A program made the translations under genes and the position numbers. The notes under the pieces are model-generated. The model was not told where the DNA came from. It did not search any database and saw only the letters and a program-made list of their open reading frames with translations. This document shows positions 34,471-47,729 of a stretch of DNA of 64,000 bases, one piece after another. How positions within the stretch are numbered: position 1 is the stretch's first letter; each line of letters starts with the position of its first letter. This DNA is from Daphnia pulex (taxonomy: Eukaryota; Arthropoda; Branchiopoda; Diplostraca; Daphniidae): the NCBI RefSeq assembly GCF_021134715.1, contig NC_060025.1, forward strand, positions 7,130,001-7,194,000. The letters are read 5' to 3'.

Positions 34471-35929
34471 CTAGTTATATTTGGTTTTGGGACCCTCGAA
34501 GGCATTCATCGTCTCGTCTAAACCAAACGCCTTATAGGTGCTTATCAGTGCCTTGATTGGTAGCATGCTAGAGTAATAAAAATAAAAAACCCTTGAGATA
34601 ACGTACCGTAACTATTTCAATCAGCAATGTGATGTTGTTTGCTATTGAGTTATCACTATCAACGTAAACATGCGCTTTTACAAGGTTATCTTTATCGTAC
34701 TTGTTTTTGGTCCGTTAAATGGAATGAAAGGTTTAGAAATAATTTGAAATAATAACTAATGTTGACTAAGAAAATCACTTACGATTTCAATCCCAGCAAA
34801 ATCGACAGGCGACTAGGGACCAAGCAGAAAGGTTGTTCAGTGAGAATGGCGTCAATAGTTTCGCTCGCTACCGTCTCAGGCTCTAGGACGGGCAGAATCC
34901 TTAGATAAAGAAGATTCAAATGTTACGAGCAATTCAATTGATATTGTTTCAGCTCTTATACTTGGATTCGATACCAGCAAAAAGTGGAGTCTTGACAAAG
35001 AAGGGACATACTACTGTCGTTTTGATGCCCTTACGTCCATCCACCTGCGCGTTATCAATTTATAAAAAGAAATTTAATATCACGTCGAAGACACAGAATC
35101 TATAAAAATAAGAATTTTACTGACGGCCAGTTCGGTGCGAAGAGATTCATCAAATCCAACGGCAGCGAATTTGGAAGCGCAATAATCTACTAGGCGATTA
35201 CATCCTGATAGACCGGCCAAACTGGCGATGGTGACGATATGACCTTGGTCTTGCATGATCATATCAGGCAAAAAGCTTTTAACAGTCTGGAAGGAAAATA
35301 GTGTTGCTTATTTGATTGCTTTTCTCCAATTGTTTAACATTTGAATTACCCAGAAGTGCGCCAAAATGTTCACGTCAAAAGTGCGTTGGATAAGTTCATC
35401 GGAGCATTCAAGTAGCGCTTTACCTGTAACCACACCGGCGTTATTGACCAAGATTGATACCTATTTGATCAAATTTGGGTTAATATTAATATGTGCAACA
35501 AATATCTTTTCATACGTACTTTTCCAACTTCCTGCTTTAAGCGATCTGCTGCTCGGTAAATTTCTTCACGTTTAGTCAAATCAACTTGGTAAGCATAAAC
35601 CTGTCCTTTGGACATCTTAATCAATCGGGCAGTTTCTTCATTCGCTGTTGGAAAAAAAAAATTGGGTGTTAAATTACATAAGATTTTTTAAAAGTTATTA
35701 ATGTACCTTGCTTTGCAACATCCCAGCACACAACTATGCATCCAAGTTTCGAAAGTCCTAGTGCAATAAGTCGACCAATTCCGCCACCAGCTCCAGTCAC
35801 CAGTGCAATTTGTCCTGAAATATCTTTCGATCTAAATCTAATGGGGATGAATTTGACGACTAGTGCCTCGACTATGTAATAGAAGAGCATAACCAGATTG
35901 TAAATGGTTTCAAGGATCAACTTCAACAT
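34471..35929 (-). CDS. SDR16C-type short-chain dehydrogenase, copy C
   Basis: The more divergent member of the array, 305 residues in seven exons: 35929-35707, 35644-35520, 35460-35350, 35286-35125, 35044-34962, 34899-34783, 34567-34471. [12 protein letters not shown] and YCASK are conserved. Exon 5 (83 bp) corresponds exactly to exons 5 and 6 of copies A and B (30 + 53 bp) with the intron between GIKTT and VVCP absent. Residues differ most in the last two exons (for example [20 protein letters not shown]). The N-terminus has a hydrophobic segment ([14 protein letters not shown]) like its neighbours. Confidence 0.93.
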
Positions 35930-36768
35930 GGTTGAAAATTGTTCGACTATTGTTGTTCACTCGATGGAAATCGCTTGAAAAGTGGCAAATCATACTACGG
36001 GTTGCGTGGCAAAAGCAACTGATTTGTGACAGTTGAGTAGAGATATCCTATTGAACTTAGGATTCGATTGCCACATCACTTTAGATGCTTAAGACCTTTA
36101 GACGAGCAACATCGAACATTATCTCTTCGCCCCGTCTTTACAGAAATGACCTCTGGATGTCAAACACAATTTTGATACGACTGCACGTGGCGAGGAACTA
36201 TCTAAAGATGAGTCTCCTCCAACATCAAGAGACAAAACACGCTTGAAGATCTGTTAGCCTACCCAAAAAATGTAACAAGAGCTATGAAAAAACGATTCAT
36301 TTCTTTAAAAGGAACAGATCCATTATTTGTTTTGTTTGGCAGAACCCACTCAATCATCAGAGATTACACAAGTGTGATAGTTTGATAGCTCAACAAAATC
36401 CCATGTGAAATAGTTGAAACGCAGTTCCTTATCCTTTTTTTAGAGAAGCAGGAAACTATCCATTAGATCTTTGTGTGAGTCAACTAAGCATAAACCACTC
36501 ACCACCTCCTCCGGATGCGTTTTGATCATGCTAAAAACTAATACACCAGACATCTAAATTGGCACTAAAGTAAAAGGGTTAGAATTATTTTTGATGATGT
36601 ATTGGTCCAAAAAAAGCTTAATCTTGTACAGTAAACGATTGAAACCATTGTGGAAAGGCTAAGATCAGTGTGTATGTGTGAATGAAGATAAGATGAAATA
36701 GAAAAAAAAAAAAATCTTGCCGTTGCTTAGAAACACGTTTTCTTTTAAACGATTCACTAGAGCCGGTG
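35930..36768. other. Gene-free stretch between SDR copy C and PRPF39
   Basis: This should contain the copy C promoter (left) and the PRPF39 3' UTR (right). No coding sequence, RNA gene or clear repeat is seen. Confidence 0.4.
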
Positions 36769-39700
36769 TTACTGCTGTTGGCCATAGCCTTGTTGAGGAT
36801 AATATCCCTGCTGGCCCCATCCACCAGCAGCAGCGCCGGCAGGGTATTGATAACCTCCCCAGCCAGGGTACTGATATTGGCCTTGATAGCCCGCCTGTCC
36901 CTGGAAACCCTGGTATGTGGCGCCATCGTAAGAACCGCTGTAGGTACTGGTAGTAGTTGCAGATGTTTCCGTCTTACTGGTTTTCGTCGCGTCATCTCCC
37001 GCGCTATATAAGTAGAAAAATATTAAAAATGCAATCCTTTCACTGAAATATAACCTTTATTATGATTTACCTGGCATCTGTTGAAGCGTTTGTTGCGCTG
37101 GCTTGTTGTTGTGCCATCTGAGCTGCAGCTTTGGCTTGGCGGTCATTCTGCAGCTTTTGTGCCAGTTTCTGATATTCATCCTGGGCGGTGGATATTTCAT
37201 CAACATTCATGCCGAAATCTTCCAGAAATTCAACTTTCCTGTTTACAAGAACAATAAATCACGTTAACTTTCAGATTATTTCAGTTGAAATAAATAAGAC
37301 AACGTTACCTATGCGCAAATCGACACCGCTGTTCCAAATCGAGTTTCGATTTGAGGGCTCGGTTCAGGGCTTGAACACAACCTTCAACATCCAAAGGCTT
37401 CTTCTGGAAACGTACGTCAAAGAGTTGAATGTAGAGTCGAGCGTTTCGTGGCTCCTTCTCCAACCCTTTTTCGACGAATTCTTCGGCTAATTCCTCATCT
37501 CCCATGACTTTGGCTGCGAAACGCGACGCCCTTAACGACAGTGGTGCTAACGTGCCATTGTCCTTCTTTGCGCTTTCGATGTATTTTCTGTAGTAAGAAA
37601 TCACCCGACTGTGATCGCCCTGTCGTCGTGCTAAATTGACTCGACGCACTGCCAAACTATCAAATTTAGGGGCCACCTTTTCAAGCAAGTCTAAAATCAA
37701 TCCTGCTCTGTGCAAGTGACCTGAATAATGCATTTAAAAAAACACAGAATTTAGTTGATGTCAACACTGGAATTAATTTAACTACAACTAACCTGTCTTT
37801 TCTTCAAAATTGGACCACATAAGGTAAAGCGTCGTCTTGTCGTAGACATGAACGGTGCAAGCTCGTCGGTACACGCTGCGCAGCTGTTTCTCAATCAGAG
37901 GACGATTGTCCAATTCATCGTTCCATCGCGATTCTAGGTGCTGAGCGTACAACAACCAGTACTCATCGTAAAGAGCACAAGCGATGAGGCAGCGCTCGAA
38001 AAGAGTGTCGATCCTTAGCTGCTGGCCGTGTTCAATTTCGAATTCGAGGTACGCCTTCCAATTCTTCAACTGGCCACGCTCAAGAGGCTTGACATGAAAG
38101 TAAGGTCGTTTGATCTGTAAAAAGCAAGAGACAACGGTTATACGGTTATCACCCGAAAAAAAGAAATGAACTTGTTTAACTTACCCCTTCTTCAAAAGCC
38201 CATCGGTCGGTGATATCCTTTTCAGTTTTAGAGTGGAAAACCTGGCGCCTCTCTTTCGTCTTCTTCCGGATAGCCTGAATTTCTTCTTCGGTTAGCTTGA
38301 TATCAGCAACAGCTTCCGTCGAAATCTTGCGTTCTGTAAAAATCTCCAATTTGAGTTCTTCATACTCTTCAGGGGTTAGCAGCTCTTTGGGGTCATTCTG
38401 ATTCACTAAATCCTGAAAACTGTTACAACAATTTAGGTTAGTTTCGAAAATATTCAAGAGCGAGAAAAAACGAATAACGAATTTACTTGTCCCAGTGAGT
38501 CGTATGAAATTGCGTGGGCACAGCAAGTAGTTTGTCGTAAATCTGAAAGACACGGCGAAGATCGTCCCGCTCCACTTCCCAGTTGATGTAGAGCTCCCAA
38601 AGACGATCTGAGCGGAATTCCAGTCCACAGACTGTCATGGCACGTTCAAATTGTTCGCGAACAAATGTTTCATTTGCTGCATGATGGACACGGCAGTAGT
38701 TAAGATAGTGTAACCACAAGTCAACAGATAGAGGAATAGCAGCCAGGCCTCGTTCAAACACCTAAAGAAAATCAATCGTTTAAGAGAAACGAATTCTTGA
38801 AAGTAAAACAGTTCAGCACAAACCTTTTCGCAGTCTTTCTTCATGGCTTTTTTCTTCTCGTAGTCAGCCCACTTCTTCCAGTAGCCATAGCAGTAAGGGT
38901 ACCGGCGGAGGAAAGAGTCGTACGCCTCTCGTGCAGCAGCCACATCATTTTCATGATCGACGTACTGAAGAAGGGATGTCCACGCCTGGAAATCTTTTGG
39001 GCTTTCGATGACGGGTCTCCAGAACTTTTCGAGGTCGGGTAACTGCTCGGATTTCATGATGCGGGGTTTGATGACGTCGAAGGCCGTCCACAGTGACTCT
39101 GTGGACTCGTTGTCGCTCACGTCTTCACGGATGCCTTCCACAACACTTTCGGAGTTGCTCATTGAAGTTTCATCTTTCACTTCATCTTTGGGCTCTGTTT
39201 TGACGCGCTTTTCTGTCAGGCTCTCCGAGTCTTCCTCACCCATCTCATCGATGAACGGCCGTTTGCGATTCTTGGATTCATCGTCTTCACCAGAGTCTTC
39301 GGCGGTTTGGTTTCCGTTAAGTTCACCTTTCTTGACTTCGGTGGTTTCGCGCGCAGCGCTCCATTCGAAATCGGCTTTGGCTAAACGAAAGAAATGAGGA
39401 GAAAATGAAAAACTAATTTCTGATGAAATGGCAAAAACAAATAATCAACACACCTGCAATGACACCCAAGCCGCTGTTGCTGTCTCCGCCGCCTAATTGT
39501 GATTCTGAAACGAAAAATTCCAGAGTTAATTTTTCAAGTAATGGCAACGACGAGCGAGAACAAGTTGCATGAAATTTTGAGTTTTTAAAACTAATGGCTG
39601 GCCCAAACAAACCTCATCGGGTCTCACTGTTTTGCGCTTTGATAGTCATCCCCCAACCTGTCGCGAGGGGATTAATTATCTGTGACGAACATGATCGTGG

Positions 39701-40145
39701 GTTCACATAAGTCCCCCTCTCTCAGTCGATGTGTGCGTAAAAAAAAGGGATCGCTAGAACAATTGGGGATTAAAAGTGTTTATAGGGCCTTGATGACTTG
39801 AATGTAATCAAACATTTGTCTTATTAATTACAAACGCTTGGCGCACGGCACTCCAATTTTTGCTGTCTTGTGTGTGCCTGTGTAGTAGAAGGAACATTTT
39901 CCCACCTGGTACAAGGTCAAAGGTTCAAAAAGGCCAAGAAAAATTGGTATGCAAAATATAGTTATATACTTTTAGATGGATGACGCCTTGTGTGAGATTT
40001 AGGTATAACCAAACTTACCACTGAATCCTCCTTCCATCACGATTGAAGAATCGCCGCCTTGCCCGTTCTCCTCACTGCCCTGGTCGTAGCTCACCCGGCT
40101 GCTGCTGTCTTCCATACCACCAAAGCTGTAGTCATTATCTTCCAT
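36769..40145 (-). CDS. PRPF39: Pre-mRNA-processing factor 39 (PRPF39)
   Basis: PRPF39 is a HAT-repeat protein of the U1 snRNP that helps commit 5' splice sites. Nine coding exons (40145-40019, 39504-39454, 39380-38824, 38761-38487, 38419-38185, 38114-37793, 37720-37309, 37238-37071, 37003-36769) encode 793 residues. The first ~165 residues are acidic/low complexity. HAT repeats follow ([77 protein letters not shown]). A long KKTKERR-type helical linker lies between the two HAT blocks, as in the family. The C-terminus is Gly/Tyr/Gln-rich ([17 protein letters not shown]), an RNA-binding-like low-complexity tail. All introns are GT-AG. Confidence 0.95.
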
Positions 40146-43076
40146 GCTGCAGAAACAAACACGTAGTGTTACAAATCAATACATGTTTTTAATGACCAGT
40201 TGCCCATCTCCTTTCCGAACAACAAAGGTTCCAAAATCAATTGTCTGAAAACAGGGTTTCAAACTGTAACAATGTTGCACTTATAAATAAGAATAGAATT
40301 GTTAGTTTGAAGTTTTAAATGTCATTCGAACCCACACCAGGATTTCAATGAAAATTACCAACCACCTTCCACTGAATCACTTATTTTCATAAAATAAAAT
40401 AAAATATAAATATTTTTCTAAGAAGTATAGCAGGAAGCATAGACAAATACACCCACTTAAGATTAATATTACTCATAAAAACAATTGTTTACTTTGACTG
40501 TGTACTACTTATGTTTCACTTGATGATTGAAAATATACAGGTTTCCATGCAATTTGATTCTCATTTTTAACTATATAATCCAGCAAGGAATTAAAAGTTA
40601 TTAAAGCGGTTTCTGAAACTCGAGAACATTTCATTTCTTGGCACTCCGTGTGGTAAAAATTTTTCTAAACAAAAATACAATAAAACATATAGGCCGGCAC
40701 GAAAATCCTTTAACTCGACTTTAAACTAAGTTTTTTTATACTCAACCATAATGAACGTGGGAATCGGTTTCATTACCTTAAAATATTTGTGAATGCTGGA
40801 TGTCTACGATGCAGCTGGATAAAATAGGGATAATATAACGAGAGAAAAACTTGACGACGAAAAGACGCTTGCTCTTTCGCTGCTTTACACAAAAATTCTT
40901 ATCAGATAAGAATGGCGGTCGGCACACAAGCGGCATCTGTTGGTAAACTTTGCGGAGTCGGGGTGAGCGCCATCTGACGAGTTGCGCTGGCGGCTACCAC
41001 AAAAACAATTTGGAAAATGCGCATTGCGCACGCAAAAGAAAGACTAATACTATCAGTTAAAAAATAACTGGAGGACTGAAGGCAAATGTCATGTTTCCTC
41101 CACGAACATATTTTTGTAATTAATTTACTCGTCTCTCTTTGCACGATTAGCAATTTAGTTAGAACAAGAACATGAGAAAGGTGGTTACTTAAATATTCCT
41201 CACCATCACTATTATTACTATAAGTTTTATCACAAAATATATCACGAATGTAAATTCCTTCCCTTGGGGGCTCTCAAGAAAAAAGTGTTTTACACAGAAA
41301 TTCTTATGTTTTTCGTGCCTCATTTATTTTCCTTGTTATTGATAAGACCACGCCCCCAAAAAACAGCTTCGTTCCTCTTGACAACAAGTCAACAACAAAA
41401 CAGATTATTTATATTACATTACTCTATTTCTACAATAATAATATGGTAATAAAATTGATTTTGGCTGTTGTAATTACAGCTTTGGAAATCCAGATTGCAG
41501 CAGAAATTGGCGGCAGCGACATCATTACTATAAGTAAAATAAACAGGTAGTGAAAGTGAAAGTAATTATCAATGGGGAAAGAGGGAAAATGCAATTTAAA
41601 CGACATACGGAATTAATTGGCTAGAAGTGGAAAAACCTAGCCTGCGAGAAAACACTATCATCGGTATTGTGAAAAAGAACTACCGAACTTTTTTTTTTCT
41701 TATAAAACTATTAAATGACGGAGGCTGAAGGCTTTATCGAATAATAAGCTTTCCAGGTATCGTGGTGCGTGCCAAAACCCGTCAAACTTTCTACGAGAAA
41801 TATACGAAAAGTTTATGGATGAACGCGAAACACGTCTAGTATTACTTTCGTCTCATTAAAACGGTTTTACGTCCGTGAAGCGTATTCTGGATATTTATCA
41901 CTCAGGACGTAGACCTAAAGGTGCACGAAATAGAGAGCAACCCTCAACCCAGATGCCTGTTCCATATTTCTATGGGCATGAAAGTGGAAGTCAAATATCA
42001 AGAAAACAAGGACTAAAGTGTCCATCACGACATCCAGGAGAAATCTGTCTGCTGGTATAAATCTTTTTCCTTACAAAACAGTAACAGAAACTTGACGTTC
42101 TTGATAAATAAAACATCAAGGAAATGCATTACTCGGAGCAGCGTCAATGACTGGTGAAATAAGCCTTGCAGATTTCGAATTCTCATACAATTAAAGTTTA
42201 AATGTATTCGTGTATTTCCTTTACGTCGCTAGAAGGCTATTGTTTCCGCTGTGAAAGTTAAAATAGATTTAAAATAAAACGGAAGTTAGAAATAATTTTT
42301 ATTTTTCTTGGCGTGTCGAAGATACGATAAAGTTGAGGACTTAATAATGAAGCTACCTGACAAAAGAAGAATATTTTCAGAGGAATAAAGCGCCGCTTGA
42401 GCAACAACAACAACAAAAAAACAAAAATTTCACGGCCAAAAATCGGAAACTCTCAATTAGTTGAGGTTTTGGGGTTTGACAGTACATGACCTCGATGAAG
42501 CTTCAGTGAGTTGATAAACAATGGACGTCTTTGCTTTGAATGCAAGGATATCCCCAGTCTTATGAAAGAAAAACAACTCGCTACGAATTACTAATGATCC
42601 TTGCATTTCGTAAACTAATTTATTCGTCATTAGTCGAAATTTGAAAAAAACACGCTCAATTACGCAATATGGAGAAAATGAACCTGGCAACAGCGCATGT
42701 TTACAACGAGGCAATGTTTCGTGTGCCAACAAATTCATGGACGATCGTCAAGCGAATTCCGTGATTTCGTAGCCACCTGCGTACTAGCCGCGTACGAAAT
42801 GCGCAAGTACCGACCGCTCCGATATTCGACCTGACGAATAATATCCTAAGCCCCGAGGAAAGAGGAGGACCTTGGCGAACCAACTCGCCGATCATAAATT
42901 GTGATTATTCCTCTTGTTTTCATTTGTTAAGGGACTCTATTGTGGCTTCCTTAATATAAGTAAGGTTGAATTTACGTGGTATGTTCCGTTTCCGCCTTTT
43001 TTCAACTGCATACCGTTCATTTATAATTAGATTTTTTTGTTTTACTATTCCTAGAAAGAAACACCAGCACAAAAAC
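40146..43076. other. Gene-free stretch between PRPF39 and MPC2 (2.9 kb)
   Basis: This AT-rich region between divergent genes probably holds 5' UTR exons and promoters of both. An intron acceptor (TATTCCTAG) at about 43044-43052 just upstream of the MPC2 start suggests an MPC2 5' UTR intron. Around 40895-40990 there is a 19-bp GATA palindrome and nearby GCGCCATCT-type motifs, suggesting the PRPF39 promoter region. A 61-codon frame at 41875-42060 lacks support. No known RNA gene is recognised. Confidence 0.4.
40895..40913. promoter_or_regulatory. 19-bp perfect palindrome with back-to-back GATA sites
   Basis: ATTCTTATCAGATAAGAAT is a perfect 9+1+9 palindrome carrying two inverted GATA-factor consensus cores (TTATC/GATAA). 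It is followed at once by AATGGCGG, a YY1-like motif. It lies 750 bp upstream of the PRPF39 start codon, in the shared upstream region with MPC2. Function is inferred only. Confidence 0.35.
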
Positions 43077-43502
43077 ATGGCATCAGCTGCTTACAGAGCA
43101 ACGATCAATTTCGCTGATCGATTCGTCCCACAAAAAATGCGACCTTTATGGGAACACCCAGCCGGGCCGAAAACCGTATTCTTTTGGTCACCTCTCTTCA
43201 AATGGGTCAGTAAAAACTTAATTAATTAAAGTTGTGTTTGTGTTTCTGATTGCAAAACTCGTTTTCATTAGGGCTTGGTGCTGGCAGGCATCGGGGACAT
43301 GAACCGCCCAGTTGAGAAAGTCAGCATTAGACAGTCTGGTGCTTTGGCAGCCACAGGATTTATCTGGTCCCGATACTCGCTGGTCATCATACCAAAGAAT
43401 TGGTCTCTTTTCAGTGTAAACTTGTTTGTTGGCCTGACTAATGCTTACCAAGTGATTCGGGTGCTCCTCCACAACAACAAACAGAAGGCTATAGCTCAAT
43501 AG
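43077..43502 (+). CDS. MPC2: Mitochondrial pyruvate carrier 2 (MPC2)
   Basis: MPC2 is an inner-membrane subunit of the MPC1/MPC2 heterodimer that imports pyruvate into mitochondria. Two exons (43077-43205, 43272-43502) encode 119 residues, the usual size. Family blocks are clear: WEHPAGPKTVFFWSPLFKW, then GLVLAGIGDMNRPVEKVS, then ATGFIWSRYSLVIIPKNWSL and VNLFVGLTNAYQVIRVL. These cover the amphipathic N-terminus and three short membrane helices. The ATG at 43077 follows a presumed 5' UTR intron acceptor by 25 bp. Confidence 0.97.
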
Positions 43503-46500
43503 TTTTCCATGTTCGTGCCAAGACTGCTCCAGTCGTAGTTCAATTTATGATCATTTTATTGTTGAGAACAATTGATAATGTAAATTTTTGTTTTCCTTCC
43601 CCCGTGAGACATCTATTATACAGTTGTCCTCCAGTACAAAAATACAAATGTACACCACACCGGGTGGCAAGTACTTACACGGTAGCGTTCATTCAAGGTT
43701 AAAAGAAACCGACAGGATGATAAAAAAGACTAGTATATGATCACACAATTGGCGAAGAGGACTTGGACGCGGAAGTTTCTCACCATATCCGCTCTCTGGC
43801 AACAAACCGTTGCTAATAGATGGCACGGTAATATAATAGTTAAATATAAACAGTGACCTTAATGCGTTTTCCATAACATGGCCAAGTCCCAAAGTCAAAT
43901 TCAACCACGACGATGACGTTATGCGGTTTACATTTAACATAAACTTGTGCGCGTAGTACTTTAACCACTTGTCAGAAAATTTTGAAAATTGGAGGGTGGA
44001 CGACAAACAAAATTTTTTTGAAGAATAAGAAGAAAGAAAGAAAGAAATAACCGAACGGCTTTTGTTATCAGAGCGTGAGTTAGCCAGGTCCGGCATTTGT
44101 CGTTCGCCCGCCCCTTTCGCCCACTGAAGAACGTGATGACGCACTCGCCGATAGGTGAAAACTTTTTATACCGAGTCGTGAGCAACCTTAACGCTGTTTC
44201 AAATCCAATTTTTTAGTTTTTTTTTGTTTTGTGTGAGTTCGGCGGGCACGTCAATATCGAACGGAAATCCCATTACATTATCCCCATTGTTGTGTGTATA
44301 CATTATGACCAAGATAGTCTAGTGCAACTATACCAACAAGGTTTCTTTGGTTTCTTCAACTTATTTTTTCGACGAATGACCGCAGTTCTAAAGCGAAAAA
44401 AGAACTGATTTTTTTTCTTTTTTGTTCTGCTGTAGGCCCATTAACAATTTTTATTCACGCTAGTCGAAAGAACGTGTATAACTCAAAAGCAGCCCCACAA
44501 AATTTGCACGAGACCGTATTGTACACCCATGACGTGTTTTATAATAAAGTGAAAGGTTGGCAACAAACTCAACGACAGTATCGGCTAATGTTTTTAAGGC
44601 AGTGTCACGATCTGGTTCCCGTTTCTTTCTTTTTTTTTCACCGATTCATCATTCACGTGATATGGGCGTGGAGGGAAAAATGAAAACAAAAAGTAAAAAT
44701 CTCTTGGAGGAGAAAAAGTTAAAAAATAAAAAAATAACCGTTTTGCGCTGACAACTGTCAACTTTTATTCTCGCATCGAGAAAACCGCATCGGAAATCTA
44801 AAAATGCCGGGAATCTCTTATTATGTAAATGTCAAGGGCAATATCTCCTCCGTCTGTGTTATTATTACTATAGCGCGGCTGCGCATCGTGGAAAATAATA
44901 AAAGTTTGGACGACAAGAATGCGTTTGGCTTGTTGTTGTTCCATCTAAATCTGATGATTCGATTTCGTCTAAAGAATAGATTAAATCCTACACACACACA
45001 CACACGAGAGAGGAGTCTCCTCCGGGGCAAATATTTCTTCATTTGTATATTTATGTTGTGCCTACTGCTGCTGATGCAGCTGTGTGGTTTAAAAGAGAGA
45101 GACCCATTCAGCCGCTGCTGCTGCTGGCCCCCACGTAATATTTGGTTATTCCAACGTGTGGGCAAATAAGTTGGAAATACACCTGACCTTCTGCCCACAA
45201 CTTGTGATGAGACGGATCATTTTTCAAAGCTGCAAAAAGCCCCTCGAGATATTTTGGTCCGTGAGTTAGAAAAATACAAAAAAAAATCAAAGTCCATTTC
45301 AAGATGAAAGAAAAAACACACAAAATGGCAAATTCTTTAGTAGAAAACAGAACGTAGTCGAACGGAAATGCAATCAGCGACAAGTCGGACTCTCCCGCGG
45401 TACTACTCCCGAACTACTCAAGCGGTAAACACAGTACTCATTCGGCGAAAGCACACGGATGGCGTAAGGACAGTGTTTTTGATCAGCAGTTCGTTTTCGG
45501 GGAAAATCCGAAACTGCTTTTCTATTTTGTTATTTTTCTTGAAAAACAAAATTTTTTGTTTTCTTCTTCTTCCAGCTAACCTCGAGGGGAGGGTATATAT
45601 TTTTACGTGGGTGTAGGTGTGTGTGTGGTTGTTGACGAGTGTTTCATGCCCCGAAGGCGGGTATATATGTATAAGAAGAAGAAGGAAAAAGAAGGTAGAT
45701 ATATAGCCAATGCGCCAGCAGTTGTTGTTGAAGAAAGAAACCGAAGGGGGAGAACAAGAAAGAGAGGAAGGGAAGAACGTGATCTCCTCCAGGCCTCCAA
45801 CAGACAGCGGGCAACACTCGCACGAACGCCGCGTTCGTAGGCGGTTCGTTCGTAACCTTCGTTCGCGCATACACAATTATAAAAAAAAAACGACCTGCTG
45901 CTGCTGCTGTTCCTGCTGTTTAGTGAATTTTGTTTTGTTTTTATTCTCCTCGAATAATTTTTCGTGCGGAAGGAAAAAATTCCGAGAGAGAGAGAGAAAA
46001 AGAAAAAGTTATTGATTGAAATCGGTCAAAGTTGATATACTACCTGGGATTATTCCACGTTTTTCCAACGGGGAAAAATAAACAGCTCACAACTGCGCGC
46101 GGGGCCAACACCTTTAAATTGGGATTCCAGACACTGAAAGTAAGTTCACATTTCTCGGCTTATTTCCTCCGGATGCACTCTTTGAGAAAAAAAGAAAAAA
46201 AAAGGGAATAGATTTTTTAGCATATCAGTTTACACAGCAACGAAAATAAGAAGAGATATATTTCTCCAACTGTTGTGTATAGGAATTGGATACCAAACAA
46301 AAGAGACCTATGCCCTCGTCGTTTTTCTCTGTGTGGAATATCATAAGGACAGCAGGTTAGTTCGCTTTTTGTGTGTGTGAGCCAGCAGGCGTTCAAGGGG
46401 GGTGGGAGGAAAGGTGAACGCTTGAATTCATCACGAAACTGGCTGGAGAATAAGCTGCATATAGGCGGCCGTTTCGTGCGGGTGCATATCCACGTAGTAC

Positions 46501-47729
46501 ACGCCTGTGCATCTTAAATAACCTTGAAGAGAGAGTCTTTGTCACGATGCTCTTTTCTTCGTTAGACTCGCTCACGCGGGCTCGTTATCTTTCGTTTCGC
46601 TTGTACATTTTTCTCTCTCTTCTTCTTCTACGCTTTTTCGGGGGGGGGGCTGTGTACAGCAACCATAAGGCGAATGAAATATACACAAGCGCACCGGTTA
46701 AGTCCCTTTTTTTTCTTACTAGTACCTTAATACCTGGTTTTTTGAGCTGTCATTTTGTTTGTCGTGGCTCAACTGGGTCGACATTGCGAAACTATTTTGC
46801 GTCAGCAGACAGGAAATATTATAAGGCTTTCCTTTCATTTCTCGCGATAATAATCTCTCTGTCTCTTTATTATTTATCTATTCGTATTTATCATTTTCTC
46901 TTTCTTTTTCCTGAATTTTCATTTTTTTTTTCTTTCGGCCTTAAACCGTCGATTTCCTGACATTTATTGTGTCGCACTCGGTTGACTCATATTGTTTGTT
47001 TCTGGTACTTGGTACATTTCTTTATATTTCTCGTTCCGTACCGACGCTCTGGTGAACTTGCCTTTTAAAAACAAAAATCGGCTTGAAGTTTCTTCACGGT
47101 TTTGTTACATCCCTTTTCTTTTCTTTATTCCGAGGAAAGAAATTTCGTCTTTTTTTTTCGATTAAACGTCAAATCGCCCCATCGTTTACATTATAATACC
47201 GGTTTTCTCTTTAAAATAATAAATTAAAACTGTTTCTAAATTTTTTTCAAAGAGCGATGGTATTATTGTGAGAGTATAGCTGAGAAAAAGGGGGGGAAAA
47301 GGCTAAAATAAGAATCTCAGCTGTAATGCATAATGACTCGGAGCATTCTCAGCAGCAGCCGCGACGGCCCGATGAGGTCCAGCTGCGTTGGAAAATGGGA
47401 AAGTTCTTTTTTTTTTCTTTTTCAAAAAGCCCACCCTGTTTCAAAGTCATAAAAGAAAACGAAAATGACTCAAACCCAGATAGCCTACTACTACTGGATC
47501 CAATAGAGAGAGATGGTTGTATAGGGAGGGGCGTTTTGTTATTTCAACTACTATAGGGCCAAATAGTTGAAAGAACTTTAATCTCTAGCTGGTCGTCTTC
47601 GTTATTTTGGCTTCCTGCTGTTTCAAAATAGCTGTCCCTTTTTTTCCGTCCAGATTAGCAGTCACACACACAGCAGAGTCGCGCAGATTGGACAATAACA
47701 GCTGCACCCATCGGGGGATTTAAAAAGCC
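43503..47729. other. Gene-free stretch between MPC2 and the 202-aa gene (4.2 kb)
   Basis: The left part includes the MPC2 3' UTR. The rest is rich in simple sequence (CA repeats at ~44990-45004, T-, GA- and GAAA-rich tracts, CTG clusters at 45109-45125 and 45897-45920) and looks like long 5' UTR/intron DNA of the gene at 47730. Frames here (for example 46547-46960) are driven by T-rich composition. The stretch 47326-47420 (MHNDSEHSQQQPRRPDEVQLRW) has coding-like composition and might be an alternative first exon, but no good donor follows. Confidence 0.35.

Noticed and set aside
36717-37011. Plus-strand frames antisense to the PRPF39 C-terminus
   Set aside because: Shadow of the Gly/Tyr/Gln-rich coding exon.
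40911-40966. Possible plus-strand first exon beginning ATGGCGGTCGGC with a GTGAGC donor
   Set aside because: No continuing exon in frame was found, and the ATG is part of a YY1-like promoter motif.
41875-42060. 61-codon plus-strand frame in the PRPF39/MPC2 gap
   Set aside because: Begins with GTG, no splice signals or homology; kept only as unexplained sequence.
44804-45169. 121-codon plus-strand frame
   Set aside because: Runs through CA repeats and CTG clusters; composition-driven.
46547-46960. 137-codon plus-strand frame
   Set aside because: T-rich sequence with Phe/Leu/Ser bias, no splice support and no family resemblance; likely UTR or intron.
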